NCBI GenBank assembly: GCA_003290165.1
Contig: QNQO01000672.1
Span: 310,001-374,000 of the forward strand
Length of the DNA: 64,000 bases
From: Berberis thunbergii
Taxonomy: Eukaryota; Streptophyta; Magnoliopsida; Ranunculales; Berberidaceae
Direction: 5' to 3'
A model generated the notes under the pieces. It made no database searches and was not told the DNA's origin. It was given only the letters and a program-made list of their open reading frames with translations. Within the stretch, counting starts at the first letter, position 1, and each line of letters opens with the position of its first letter. This document shows, piece after piece, positions 22,795 through 33,960 of the stretch. The translations under genes were made by a program, and so were the position numbers.

Positions 22795-23577
22795 GGCTCC
22801 ATTTGGTACACTGTAAAATAATGCATTTTGAAAATTGATGCATATGCATTAATTTGCAATGCATTACTTTGCAGACACTTGGTAGTAATTAAAGAAAATC
22901 AAAGCAATTTGGAAAAGTGATTGTGGTGATGGTGATTGCAAATGTGTGCGATAATGGAGGTGGTGGCAATGACGGTGGTTGATCGAATGGAGGTGGTTGT
23001 GGCTGTTAAGCTATAGTGGTTCGGTGAATATAATGGTGGGGGTGGTAGTTGCAGCAGAGGTGGTGGTGGCGGTTGTGATGTCTATGGTGGTTGCAACAGT
23101 GATAGTAATGATAGTGGCGGTGGTGGTTGTTATGTTATGGTAGTTGTGGCGGTGGTAGTGGTGGCGGCGGCGATGGTGATTATGGTGGTACTAGTGAAGT
23201 TGGTGGTAGTTATGCTGAGTATGGTATGGTAGTGGTGATCGTAGAGGTGGCAGCGGTGGTGGTTATGTTATGGTGGCGGCAGTGGTGGTTATGTTATGGT
23301 GGCGGCGGTGGTAGTAGTGGCGGTGGCTATGGTGGTTGTGATGTTTATGAAGGAGTTGGGAGTAGAATTCAAGTAAGAAGAGACGATGAAAGTTTTGCAA
23401 AGTAATGCGGGAAATTTTGTTCCTCAAAGTTTTGCAAAATTTTATAACTAGGAGATGCGTAGGTTCTGCATTTAAATTCCAATAACTGTTTTTCGTAAAG
23501 TCAACCAAACACCCAAGTTTATGTAACCACCGTAAACTTTTGCATTTGCATTATTTTGTCGTATATCAAGCGGAGCC
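22795..23577. mobile_element. PIF/Harbinger (Tourist-like) element with microsatellite core
   Basis: Ends GGCTCCATTTGGTACACTG... and its imperfect inverted counterpart (about 32 bp, roughly 26 matching) flank 783 bp, with target duplication TAA at 22792-22794 and 23578-23580. TIR start and 3-bp TWA duplication fit Harbinger/Tourist elements. The centre is a GGT-rich microsatellite and there is no transposase. Confidence 0.75.
22920..23345. repeat. Imperfect GGT/GGC trinucleotide microsatellite
   Basis: Long run of ggtggt, ggcggt, ggttgt and related triplets. The glycine-rich frame on + and histidine-rich frame on - arise only from the repeat. Confidence 0.9.
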
Positions 23578-23681
23578 TAAATTGAAGTACGCAAAATGAT
23601 AAAGTTTTGATCATCTGCACCAAAATGTGGAAATTTTAATACAAACAAGCTAGATATTTTTATTAATTTAGAATTTTAAAT

Positions 23682-24433
23682 CATCATCATCATCATCAAA
23701 GCCCATTCTCGAGATTTTTAGGGTCGGCTACATGGATTTTGGTTATCCAAGCAATGCGATCTTCCCACATATCCTCGCCTAATCCAAGCTCAATGATATC
23801 TTCATTCACCGCCTTCATCCAAGTTTTCAACGGTCGTCCCCTCCGTTTACACCCTCCATTAACTTGTCAATCTAGACATTTTCTAATTGGCGCCATGCTT
23901 GGTCTCCTCCGCACATGACCAAACCAAGTTAAACGTCTTTATCTAATTTTGTCCTCTATGGGCGCTACACCTAAGTATCTCCTAATTCTTTCATTTCTAA
24001 TTTTATTCTTACGAGTTTTACCACACATCCACCTTAACATACACATTTATGCTACTGTCATCCTATGCGTATGTTGTCCCGTAGTAATCTAACATTCTGA
24101 ACCGTATAGCATAGCTGGTCGAATAATTGTCTTATAGCATTTCCCTTTTAGCCTTGCAGGCATCCTTCTATCGCATAATACTCCTGACGCAATTCTCCAT
24201 TTCAACCAACCAGCTTTAATCTTATAGTCTACATCTTCTCCAATAGCCCCATTCTTTTGAATTATAGATCCTAGATATCGAAAAGCCTCACACTCTGGGA
24301 TCTCTACACCTTCAATCTCATTTGCATTACTTCTCTCTCTTGGTTCACAACCAAAGTTGCAAACTAAATACTTCGTCTTTGAACCGCTAATTCTAAAACC
24401 TTTACTCTCTAAAGCCCCTTCATACATACCCTT
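23682..24433 (-). mobile_element. 5'-truncated RTE-type LINE (3' end of reverse transcriptase)
   Basis: The minus-strand frame from 24427 reads GFRISGSKTKYLVCNFG, IEGVEIPECEAFRYLGSII, DYKIKAGWLKWRIASGVLCD, YKTIIRPAMLYGSEC; after a frame break come blocks matching MRMLRWMCGKTR, GVAPIEDK and WFGHVRRRP. This is the RT C-terminus found in plant RTE LINEs. The element ends in a (TGA)n tail (complement of the ATC run at 23682-23698). A 10-bp target duplication AATTTTAAAT flanks it (23672-23681 and 24434-24443). Most of the 5' part, including endonuclease, is missing. Confidence 0.88.
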
Positions 24434-24911
24434 AATTTTAAATATTTAGAAAATTTTGAAACCGTGCTCCTCCACCAACCATGAAACTCTCTATTATTAT
24501 TACTACTAGCAATTGGTAATTGGTCATGTCTGAAATTTAAATGGATAAAAAGTCCATTAAAGTTTTAAAACACATACGATTATTGGATCAGGTAAATCCT
24601 CTTCATCCACTATTAATGTTTACACCTAGACTTTCCCGTAACAAAAAATTTGAACATGCAAATCTTAATCTCTATGTTATACTTTTGTTGATACCAGATT
24701 ATCTTGTATCCTTATACCAATAATCATCAACATTTGTACTGAAATAATACTGACCATATGAGTCATTTCAAGCAACCCCGACTGGCAGATGAAGTTGAAC
24801 AAAAGGTAGTGTGCTAGTTGTGATATGGAAGTGAAGGGCTAAGAAAAGACTGACAATAATGAGGCAATGCCTATCACACATTTCATGTCCGTCCTTTACT
24901 ATAATGGATCA

Positions 24912-25080
24912 GATAAGATTATTGTGGCATCCTGAAATTGGTGCCAAACGATAAGAATGTAATCTTAATCCCAATCCAACAGCCCACACAAATCCTAATA
25001 TTAGTAGATGAAGTCAGAACCATTTGATAAGAAAATTAGAAAGTTGTATGGTTTTGGGCAAGTTAGTTTATATATATATA
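24912..25080 (+). promoter_or_regulatory. Promoter of rbcS gene 2 (three I-boxes, TATA; no G-box seen)
   Basis: GATAAG occurs at 24912-24917, 24950-24955 and 25026-25031, and a TATA-type run TTATATATATATAG lies at about 25068-25080, about 65 bp before the ATG. I found no CACGTG core in this stretch, unlike gene 1. I-boxes support light regulation. Confidence 0.65.
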
Positions 25081-25144
25081 GGGAGGGATGAGGCAGTAGA
25101 GTAGAGCAAAGGTGTGTCAAACCGAATCGAGCAGAAAAAAAAAA

Positions 25145-25947
25145 ATGGCTTCTTCAATGCTCTCCACTGCTGCTGTTGCTTCCGTTAACCGTGTGCCCCA
25201 GGCACAAGCCAGCATGGTGGCTCCATTCAATGGCCTCAAGTCCTCCTCTGCCTTCCCCATCACCCGCAAGCACACCTCTGACCTTAGCTCCGTTCCATCC
25301 AACGGTGGCAAAGTTAGGTGCATGCAGGTAATTAATATTATATATTACCGATTCATTCTTGGTTACAACTGATTGATGATGTACCATTTAATTGATTAAT
25401 TATTGTGACAATTTTCAGGTGTGGCCACCAGTTGGTTTGAAAAAGTTCGAGACTCTCTCATACCTTCCAACTTTGTCTTCTGATTCCTTGGCCAAGGAGG
25501 TTGACTACCTTCTCCGTATGGGATGGGTTCCCTGTTTGGAATTCGATTTGGTGAGTCTAAACTTTATTATACTAAAATGATTTATTTTTTCATAAAAGGA
25601 TTTCTAGCTCCTTCAATCAATATGACAAGTTCAAATTTGTTGCTTGCATAGTGAGTTTGTAATTTGATTTCACATTCTTCTTCACATCTAAATGTACGTA
25701 TTAGGTTGGATTCGTCTACCGTGAGAACCACAAATCCCCTGGGTACTATGATGGACGTTACTGGACAATGTGGAAGCTGCCCATGTTTGGCTGCACTGAC
25801 TCTTCCCAAGTGTTGAAGGAGGTGGAAGAGGCCAAGAAGGCGTACCCCAACGCATTCATCCGTATCATCGGATTTGACAACAAGCGTCAAGTGCAATGTA
25901 TCAGTTTCATTGCCTACAAGCCCGAAAGTGCTACTTACGCCAAGTAG
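25145..25947 (+). CDS. rbcS: Rubisco small subunit precursor, gene 2 (three exons)
   Basis: Exons 25145-25327, 25419-25550 and 25705-25947 give 185 residues. Introns are 91 and 154 bp with GT/AG ends. Exon 1 is the plastid transit peptide ([18 protein letters not shown]..., cleavage at RC|MQVWPP). The start is the ATG at 25145 because it gives a normal MASS-type transit peptide; an upstream in-frame ATG at 25112 would add 11 charged or polar residues and lies close to the expected cap site. The mature part carries all expected blocks ([38 protein letters not shown]) and is nearly identical to gene 1, while the transit peptide, intron 1 and 3' flank differ. Product: small subunit of chloroplast Rubisco. 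This copy has no transposon in it. Confidence 0.97.
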
Positions 25948-27166
25948 AGGAGCAGTTATTATTGGGGTCATTGGTTCTCCCAATTTAGTTTCAATTTCTT
26001 AGGTTTTCTTTCTTTTTTCTTTGTATCCATGTTTAATTCAGTTTGTTTTTCGGATCTCCAACTTAACTGAGAGGAGGATGAGGACAGCGATGTAAGATTA
26101 CCTATATATATATATATATATATATATATGTTTTGTTGGTGATGAACATTAAGAGCTCTCTGGCTATACTATATGTGACCTTTTTTTAATCAATGTATTA
26201 TGTTGTCCATCTCTTCTTTTATTTCCAAGTGGCGACATCTCCAGGTCCTATTGTTTGCTTCTATCATATTAACCATATGAACCATGCATTTTCTATTGTA
26301 ACACAAATGCCGACGTTTTTCAATTAACACACTCCAGAGCCTGCCTGTTTGGGTGGTTGATCAATTGTGAGACAATATGTGTGCCAAACGTAGCAGTCCA
26401 TGCTCCGACAAATCCACAATATAGCAATCTCACATGCATAGAGTCAATGTAAAAATGCTAGCTGTAAACTGGGAGCTAGATTATGCAACCCCCTAACATT
26501 GGAGTTCTTGTGCAAGTATTTTGACATCAACTCAAAACATACGTTTTAATCACAATAGAAGCACAAAAACTTAAGATATCTTGAAAAGAATGATGATTAG
26601 AATATGATCACCTCAAAACAGGGTAATGCATGTCTTTTGTAGCTAGCCACACATTAAACGGAAAAGTGGTCATGGAAGTCTGTAACTAACTTGAATTTTG
26701 ATGTAGAAGAAATTTGTCATGGAAAATATCAGAAAAGATAACATTGTGTCAACAAAATCCTAAACACAAATAATGACCTCTTCAAAAGGACATTCCATTG
26801 GTCATCAAGATATCGTTTTGAAAATTTTGTTTTATTTTCTTCTAAATTTAGATTTAGGGTTTTAGGAGTCAGTTAATGATATGAAATATCAAGAATTTGT
26901 TGTTTATCTTCTCCAACGTATGAAAATAATAAATTTTGTATACATTAAACAATATAACTGGTACAAGTGTTGCGCAGTGAGAGCTCCAAGTGTTGCGCAG
27001 GATAAGAAGAAGAAAGGAGGGAGGTTGCGCAGTGCACACAGGGAACCTTCTTTGGGCCAATCGACCTCAACCACCACTTCATCATCATCATCATCTCTAG
27101 GTGGATCTAATGGCTGAGCTTCCAAAACCAAATCAACAACCACGATCTCTTAGTTGCAAAATATCT
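25948..27166. other. 3' flank of rbcS gene 2 and intergenic sequence
   Basis: Probable 3' UTR to about 26170, containing a (TA)n run at 26103-26129. Beyond it no gene or transposon ends are recognised; open frames at 26869-27143 on both strands are short and without motif. Confidence 0.5.
26103..26129. repeat. (TA)n microsatellite
   Basis: About 13 TA units in the probable 3' UTR of rbcS gene 2. Confidence 0.95.
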
Positions 27167-27322
27167 TCACCACCACCGAGCAGCAGTTCCCTGCCTAAAT
27201 CTGTGGGGTTTCTTCACTCCCCCTGTGGCTGGGGCTGACGTTCGAGCGACTTTCGTCGCCATTTTCTTCATTAGGGACTTTTCTCCGGCGGATTTACGAG
27301 TTGTTTGCTTCGTACGATCCAT
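27167..27322 (-). pseudogene. Histone H3 N-terminal relic
   Basis: The minus-strand frame from the ATG at 27322 reads [15 protein letters not shown], then [17 protein letters not shown] and [11 protein letters not shown], closely matching the first ~47 residues of histone H3 (tail positions K4, K9, K14, K18, K23, K36 and K37 kept; K27 replaced by Thr). It then runs into AARWW and a stop, so the whole histone fold is absent. An upstream in-frame extension rich in Pro exists but looks like chance. It could be a truncated processed copy or a gene fragment; no poly(A) tail or target duplication could be defined. It cannot form a nucleosome subunit. Confidence 0.8.
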
Positions 27323-27708
27323 GGATGGTTGACAAAACAAGAGATTTGGAGGAAAAGTGGGATTTTTAGGGTTTGGTGGAGGAGGATATGGTTTTGGGTG
27401 GATTTTCAAGTAAACTTGACCCGATTAACTAGGACCCCAATTAACTGCTCTCACTTAGTTCAGGCTCGATTCCTAAAATTCCTATTTTCAAAAAACTGGT
27501 CTGCTCCTCGATTTTGGGTATTCGAGCCAGTTAATCTGACTAGCCCAACCTTAGTTGGGAGGATCATCAGTTTGGAGAATGGAGAATCAAGCCTTTCGAA
27601 GCATCCCAATTGATATAAAAAAACATGAGATCTGGCAACGATGGTTGTGAATGAACTTACTATGCTTCAGAAGAATTGTGGTCGTGAATGAACTTCCTTG
27701 GCAGAGAG

Positions 27709-28199
27709 TAGGGTGGCAATTAGACACGACCTAATGACATGTTTCGTATCAAGTTCGGGTTTGACAAAACATGACACAACTAATAATCGTGTTGACACGA
27801 TACGACTCACCAAATTTGTGGGTTGGTCGAGTTTGAGTTTGAGTTTGAGTTTGAGGTCTTGATACGATTGACACAAGACCAACTTATATAATTATATGGC
27901 TTTAACACACTTATGGAATGTCACAAAAATAAAATCGTGCCAAATCTGCTGTAAGAGGATGTACAAAGGTTAGAAAGTTGCTTTTGCATGATTAGAAACA
28001 TTGTCTAAAAGGTAGAAATCGTGATCCAACGTGTTAAGGATTGTTAGCTCCATATGATAAGACTGAGAGTTGTGTCGAGTTTGGGTTTGATATCTTTGAC
28101 ATAGTTACTAAATCGGTCAGATTTAGATTTGACAATTGACATGGGATTTTACTTTGACATGACATGATTATGACAAAACACTACCTATTGCCACCCCTA
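27709..28199. mobile_element. hAT-like MITE
   Basis: Ends TAGGGTGGCAAT and ATTGCCACCCCTA are inverted copies (one base missing on the left) around 491 bp. The flanking 8-mers gcagagag and ttagagag match at 6 of 8, a probable decayed target duplication. Internal sequence is rich in tgacac/gtgtca and 'gagtttgagttt' repeats. No coding capacity. Confidence 0.65.
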
Positions 28200-28500
28200 T
28201 TAGAGAGGGCTAAATGATTGACCAAGTTATATGCATACAACTTAATTTTGGTCAATTTGTTAAGGTTCTTGTTTGGATGGGATATGCAATTTTTTTTGGG
28301 TATAAATTCGGTTGCCCCATAACCCGAACCATAAATTAAATGAGCTCACTAGTTAATTGGACCTAAAATAGTACAAAATTGAACTTCTACACTTATCTCA
28401 AGGTCCAAAGCTACCTAGAACCCAAGATGACATGGCGCCATTTAGTTATAAAATTTTGAATTTGTATAAAGAAGTTATAGTAGATATTGCAATGATATTA

Positions 28501-28952
28501 CACTACAGGAAATTTGGGCTTCGGTGAAACATGATGTTTCTCACTAAAACATGTTAATTCGTCACTTTTCATCAAATGTGAGGGATTTCAGTCGTCACAA
28601 TTTTCATCACATAAAGCACATTAAGGAAGTATTAGGTGACAAATTACTTACCCGTCACAAAAAGTCAGCTTATGTGGTGAGTTGTTCCTCACATAAACTT
28701 AGCGCGCAAGTATACAATTACAACATGGGTGACAACATTTTTGTCACTCTACAATATTTTGTCTGATGAAACACCGGACTCACATGTAGTAGTTTTTTGT
28801 AAGGAATATTTCCTCATTTAATTTATACTTAAGGAACAGTTTATCACGGTAGTGATTTAATACATTAAAAGTATTTATCTGTGACAAAGTTTTCCTCACA
28901 CTTTCATCATATTTGTGACGATTCGTTCTTCACCTATTTATTGTAGCTGTCT
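28501..28952. mobile_element. CACTA-like (En/Spm) terminal fragment or MITE
   Basis: Starts CACTACAGGAAATTTGGGC, a typical CACTA terminus, followed by subterminal gtgac/gtcac motifs (gtcacaa, gtgacaa, tgtgacga). A degenerate right end may be atttattgtagctg near 28938-28951. No matching 3-bp target duplication was found. The left edge of the 17.85-kb duplication (28894) falls inside it. Confidence 0.5.
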
Positions 28953-30280
28953 ACTAGCACATATTCTTATTAGGGACCACCTAAATTTTATGTGTCATGC
29001 AAAATCTTAAAATTAAAATAGTCGAATTTTCGCTCATCATAAAATATTTTGGAAACTACAATGCAAGGTCGTACCAACAATGGTTCCTCCCGCCACGATC
29101 CAAACATTTCTAATATGGTAGTAGTGTACATCTAGATAATCCTAATTTTGATGAGCTTTGTGACCATGATGGTGATGATGATGAATTAATGTAATGAGGT
29201 TGTGTGTGAATAAATGTTGACCAGTTAAGGATCTTAGTTTTACTATAGTAGACTTCGTTTTTTTTTTTTGATGTCAACATGTTGTCACTATTTTTCTAAG
29301 AATAAGGTAAAGATATAAAAGGAATTGGACTACAAATGTGATTTCGCTAATAAGGGAAATAGAATGTAAACGATATTTATCTCTTCCTCCTTTTTTGTGT
29401 TTGGACAAAATACTTGTGTAATTCTAGTTTATCATGTAAAAGTATATGCACATGCACATTAGCCTAAAAGGATGTAACACACTTATAACTGGACTATATG
29501 TTGCCCACATAAGTGAAGAAAACATGGTAGTATGATGCTTAGATATAACTCCTAAGAATAATGAAATGTGCCTCACTTACATTCCAACATTTCTCTCAAG
29601 TTGAGTGTTTTGTGCATGCAAGTATAATTCATGGATGAGATGCTTAAATTCCATTCAGTGTAATCAGTTTGAACATACTTACTGATCGCTTGTTTCAATG
29701 CATATTTCATTTGTGAACAAACATGCTAACAGTAACACATGAGGATAACATCTGTCATGGGAGAAATCTTCAAACCATCACAAGTTTTCATCGTTATTAT
29801 TTAAATTGAAGATGAAATAATAACGATGAAAAGGAATAGAACATGAATTGATCTAACTAAGAATAAAATGAATTGATCCCAATAATAATACTAGAGAGAA
29901 GGAGGCAAAAAAAAAAAAAAAACCTAAAGTGAGCCCCGGAACATTGACTAGGCCACTGGAAGTGTCAAAAAGGACATCAGCAAATGATGAAGTTGAGTCA
30001 TCATAATTAGAAGTAAAAGATGGGGGAAGCAGTTGACTTCCTTTTGCAATGTACACCACACGCATGCCATGCCTGAATACCAGTAGAATTCATAAGACAA
30101 AACATGCTTACCCTGAATAATGTTTTGTGCATAAGAACTAATTCACACATTGTGACCCAATCATGTGACACCAGGATGCCATTTTGCTATACCTCTTACT
30201 TTATATGATTGGTATATAAAACAAAGAGTAAATAGATAAGAGAAAGAAATAAGATAAATAATATAACAACCAATTGCAAA

Positions 30281-30380
30281 AACTCACAAAATCCTAACTG
30301 GTGAGTCTCGAACCCGAGACCTCTCAGAAGGAGAGTAAATGTCCGACCAACTGAGCTACAATTGGTGGACAAATAATAAT
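30281..30380 (-). mobile_element. tRNA-derived SINE, head only (copy 1, body deleted)
   Basis: On the minus strand the tRNA-like head has an A box (TAGCTCAGTTGG) and a B box (GGTTCGAGACT). The body, tail and distal target site present in copy 2 (48280-48655) are missing; the break lies at a 'gca' microhomology (30278-30280). It is not a tRNA gene: the acceptor stem does not pair. Confidence 0.7.
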
Positions 30381-30585
30381 AATAAGTTAAAACTAGCTTC
30401 TTCTTTAAGTTAAAGCTAGCTTATTCTTCTTCTTATTTAAGCCTTGAGATCGATTTAATTTCTACCTGCATTACTATTCCAATGCAGTCAAACTAGCAAT
30501 TACAAGAAGGGCATGTTAGTGATCATAATAATCATATATATAGCGCAATTGAAAATACCTTGATTCATTTAGCCACATCTTTAAC

Positions 30586-30608
30586 TATATATATATATAT
30601 ATATAGAA

Positions 30609-30661
<53 letters not shown>
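30586..30661. repeat. (TA)n(GA)n microsatellite
   Basis: A TA run followed by a long GA run. Longer than its counterpart at 48861-48911, so the two copies can be told apart here. Confidence 0.95.
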
Positions 30662-30663
<2 letters not shown>

Positions 30664-30988
30664 ATACAACCGTGGGAGAGTCGACGAGGAGATAGATAGT
30701 AAAAAGGGAAGAACTTGTACAAGATGAACTACCTTCCAGAGACCAGTAGCGAGGAGGCTGCGAGTGGAGTGCGTAAGCACTACACAAGCCATGAGCGAAA
30801 CATGCAACTAGCACTGGTAGAGCGGGGACATACTTGCAAGAAACTAAGAGAGGTCCAGTAAAAATGCTTCCTGCCTGTACTGTTAGACACTTAGAGAGGT
30901 ATCCGGCCAATGAAGAAACTCCAACAACACAAGCCAGTATCAACGGAAGAAAGAGACCCCCACCTTCCTGTAATGGAGCTATAGTAGT

Positions 30989-31142
30989 GACGAAGCAAAG
31001 GCTTTTTTCGAATAAGCCAATTCATTTGGGACCCCGCGGATCCATTCTTTTTCGAATTCAAATATTAGCCCTTTGTTTTTGGGTTTCACGTCGAAAATTC
31101 TTTGCAGATCAAGAGATGTCAAAGTGGATTCTTACTTTGCAA

Positions 31143-31144
<2 letters not shown>
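30989..31144 (+). other. Chloroplast-derived insertion (ycf2-like NUPT), copy 1
   Basis: The sequence from gacgaagcaaaggctttttt to tactttgcaaag resembles a stretch near the 3' part of chloroplast ycf2: shifted-frame pieces read AKAFF, FIWDPADPFFF, QPFVF and FFAD.EMSK. It has frameshifts and base changes, so it is an old transfer. It sits directly beside the (TA)n run and the LTR of element A. Recognition is from memory of ycf2. Confidence 0.7.

Positions 31145-31195
<51 letters not shown>
31145..31195. repeat. (TA)n microsatellite at the element A insertion site
   Basis: About 25 TA units directly abutting the 5' LTR. The 3' LTR is followed by atatatatt, consistent with insertion into a TA run. 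Confidence 0.95.
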
Positions 31196-31199
<4 letters not shown>

Positions 31200-31828
31200 A
31201 CACAAAAACGGTCACGTCCCCGAGAATTATGAGCCCCAGCGTTAGTATCTGGCTCAAGCGGCTCCAAGTCTTCCTAATTTAGTCCGTCAGACGGATCCAA
31301 AATCTTACAGCATGCTAGGCCTACATGTCTCACAACTATTCTCAATACCCGTAAGTCCTACTAAGGCAGTAATAACGATGATTAGCTTCAGACAGGTAAT
31401 TACAACAACTATATGCTTCCAACTAGGAAGCAAATACCAGAGTACATTTCACGTAGGAAAACTTCCTTCTACGAATTGCTCTTGGATTGGGAACTATCTC
31501 CTGCGTATCTATGAGCACAGGGCTAATAGGAAACTTCCCTCGTATAGCACGATTCCTTATTAGAGAAGGATCTCCACGAAGATCTCCTTCCTAAACTATG
31601 CCTTCGATGGCATGGTAGAACAAGGACTTCTGCACTATAAATAAGACATGAGGTTGGTAAGCTAAGGTACGCTATAAATTCCCTATTTACAACATTACAC
31701 CTTCCTCATATGCTTGTCTAACTTTAGCATCGGAGTGCCATCGACCACCACAACGGTGGTTCATGACTCACGTGTGTTACTTGTGCAGGTTAGCGGGACT
31801 AGGTTAAAGCAAGGAGCGAAAAATGACT
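31196..31828 (+). repeat. 5' LTR of element A (copy 1)
   Basis: Starts TGATACAC and ends near AAAAATGACT. Pairs with 45392-46061, but lacks about 35 bp present there (cttgagccatacacgtgtca region) and has many substitutions, so A is an old insertion. Contains a TATA-like ctataaataagacatgagg. If the last base is the T at 31828 the termini are TG...CT. Confidence 0.82.
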
Positions 31829-31890
31829 CCGTGGGGATGACAAAGTTCCTAACTTTTCACTAGCACTGTCTCCCTTCAAAACCTAGAGAG

Positions 31891-33960
31891 ATGGTGACCA
31901 CTAGATCACGCAACAACCGAGAACAAGGGGACACGCCAAACGCTCAAGTTGGCGCTGTACCGCTGCTTTCAGCGGTTCTGGTCATGCACAGACAACAGAC
32001 TCACGCCCCCGCACCGATAACAACGATGGCAAACCCCATAATAGATATGTTGTCATCTCAAATACAACAAATTGCCAAAACGATGAAGGCTCTCACGCGA
32101 CAAAATCCACCACTTGCTAATGGAGATCAGAGAGCAAGCACATGAGAATTAAGCCCCCGCTAGTTCTCATTGGACTAGAGGAGGTTTCGCGACTAACGCT
32201 GAGCCTGCTGCCAGGGCAGAGAGGCTCGACCCTCAAAACCCGCTCCGCAGAGGGGCACACGATCCAGACGTGTTGTACTGTCTCTCTTTCCCACCATTTG
32301 TGGACAGGATCATGAATGAGGTCCTTCTGAGGAAGTTCACTCCCTCGAAGCTCGACTTCTATGATGGAACCACTGACCCATTCACCTGCATCATTACTAG
32401 CAGATAATGGCTCTCAAAGAAGGATCCGAGTCGGTGATGTGCAAAACTTTTTCCACTAGCCTGAAGAAGTTATCACTAACGTAATGGCTCTCAAAGAAGG
32501 ATCCGAGGTCGATTGACTCATTCAAAATGTTGGCAAGGGAGTTTCTGACACGTTTCGTTGGGAATCAACGTTTTCGAAAAGGCCCACACTAAATAGTATC
32601 TGTAAAACATAAGTTTAATGAGACAATCAGAGAGTATGTCACGCGCTTCAACAACGAACTGACTCTTATTGACGGATGCAACAACGACACAACCTTGACA
32701 GCCTTTATTGCGGGCCTCAAGAAGGGAAAACTCTATGAAGACCTCACCTTGGAGCCCTTTCTGGACATGACGAATTCCTCAAGAGCGTCGAAAAATACAT
32801 TACCTTGGAGGAGTTGAAGACTGTAAAGATGGAAACCGAAGGCTAGAAGAAGCATCCGCTCCTAAGAACAAGAAAGAAGAAAAAAAACGCGAGGATGATA
32901 AAAGGAGTAAGAGAAAGCGCAGTGACAACAGGTTAGACCATAGTTGGTCCAGGCCAGAAAAAGCCTCCAACTACGTTGGATCAAGAGCCATGACACCCCT
33001 CAACTCTAGCCTGTCAGATGTACTAAACTCCATGAAAAATTGGAAAGATCTAAAGTGGCTCCCAGCGCGGAGACCCCTCCAAGCGTGAAAATGGCAAGTA
33101 CTGTGCGTACCACAAGAAGTGTGGCTATGAAACCAATGACTGCAAGAGTTTGAGGTATGAAGTTGAGTATTGGATCTGCAGAGGCAAACTAAAAAAATTC
33201 ATAAACTTTCAGAAGCGACCATAACGAACTGGGGATCGGAGGGAGTTAGTTAAAGAAATAGAGAATGAGACTCCAAGGATAATCTATGTCCTTCATGGAG
33301 TCGAACCGAGTGAAGACTCGTCGTACAAGTCCCGCAAGCAGACTCTACTGGAGATGCAGACACAACCAGCGGACAAGGACAAACGCATCTGCCACTCAAG
33401 GATTTAGAGCCCCATTCCCACCTAAAAATTTACAGCCAAAGACCTCGAAGGTGTCCGAACGCTGCACAACGACGCCCTAGTCATCTCAGTCTCCATTGCA
33501 AGGTGGGAGGTAAAGAGAGCTCTGGTTGACACATGAAGCTCGCTCAACTTCCTGTTCTACAATACGTTCCGCAGTATGTACCTTAGGAAGGAAAACCTGA
33601 CGTCCTTAGATTACCCGTTGATTGGATTCAGCGAGGAGAAATGCTTCCCCATCAGAAAGAAAAGGTTAGCAATAGTGGCAGGAGAGCCGCAGCTAAGAAA
33701 GGTCTTGGTTTTGGACTTCATGGTAGTAGACACACCATCAACCTCTAACCTTATCTTGGGAAGACCATGACTCCACCAGATGGAAGCAGTAGTCTCCACC
33801 CTTCACCAGTGCGTTATGTATACTAACTGTTCCGAAGGGTAAAAACATGGAGACCAACTACGGCACGAGGTTGTCATTACGCTGCACTCAAGCAAATAGA
33901 GTGCTCTCATATCCAATTGAGTTTTATGGAGCAGCCTAAATTAGTGCTAGGTCGAATGAC
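31891..33960 (+). pseudogene. Element A gag and protease, broken (copy 1)
   Basis: Starts MVTTRSRNNREQ. After frame breaks come DRIMNEVLLRKFTPSKLDFY, FKMLAREFLTRFVGNQRF and YVTRFNNELTLIDGCNN, i.e. a Retrotrans_gag domain, and then a Lys-rich region. The zinc-knuckle-like block YCAYHKKCGYETNDC lies near 33098. The protease follows, with VDT.SSLNFLFYNTF (stop where Gly of DTGSS is expected), MYLRKENLTSLDYPLIGFS and NLILGRP near 33770. Gag and protease type match plant Ty3/gypsy Tat-lineage elements. At least one internal duplication (ggctctcaaagaaggatccga at 32407 and 32487) and several stops make it non-functional. Confidence 0.85.

Larger units (their letters stand above)
29924..30967 (-). 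pseudogene. Unidentified gene fragment, two exon-like stretches (copy 1)
   Basis: Minus strand. An exon-like piece 30733-30967 (acceptor ttacag, donor gtagtt) reads LPLILACVVGVSSLAGYLSK, SIFTGPLLVSCKYVPALPVL and ACFAHGLCSAYAL; it is hydrophobic and may contain membrane segments. A second, 29924-30072 (acceptor attcag, donor gtttt), reads MRVVYIAKGSQLLPPSFTSN and DSTSSFADVLFDTSSGLVNV. The phases of the two do not join directly, so other exons may be missing or they may be unrelated. A SINE lies between them. I do not recognise the protein. The frames are preserved in both duplicate copies. Confidence 0.35.

Noticed and set aside
22920..23400. Glycine-rich protein gene
   Set aside because: The frame is produced by GGT/GGC triplet repeats inside a Harbinger-like element; no signal peptide or splice structure.
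23127..23508. Histidine-rich and glycine-rich overlapping genes
   Set aside because: Mirror frames of the same triplet repeat.
30301..30366. tRNA gene on the minus strand
   Set aside because: A and B boxes are present but no acceptor stem pairs and the copy-2 version continues into a SINE body with tail and target duplication.
30834..31232. 132-codon + strand gene across the NUPT
   Set aside because: The frame is a join of antisense of the exon-like stretch, the ycf2-like fragment and translated TA repeat.
31196..31828. Firm claim of TG...CT termini and a TSD for element A
   Set aside because: The flanks are TA microsatellite, so a 5-bp duplication cannot be distinguished from the repeat and the last LTR base is uncertain.
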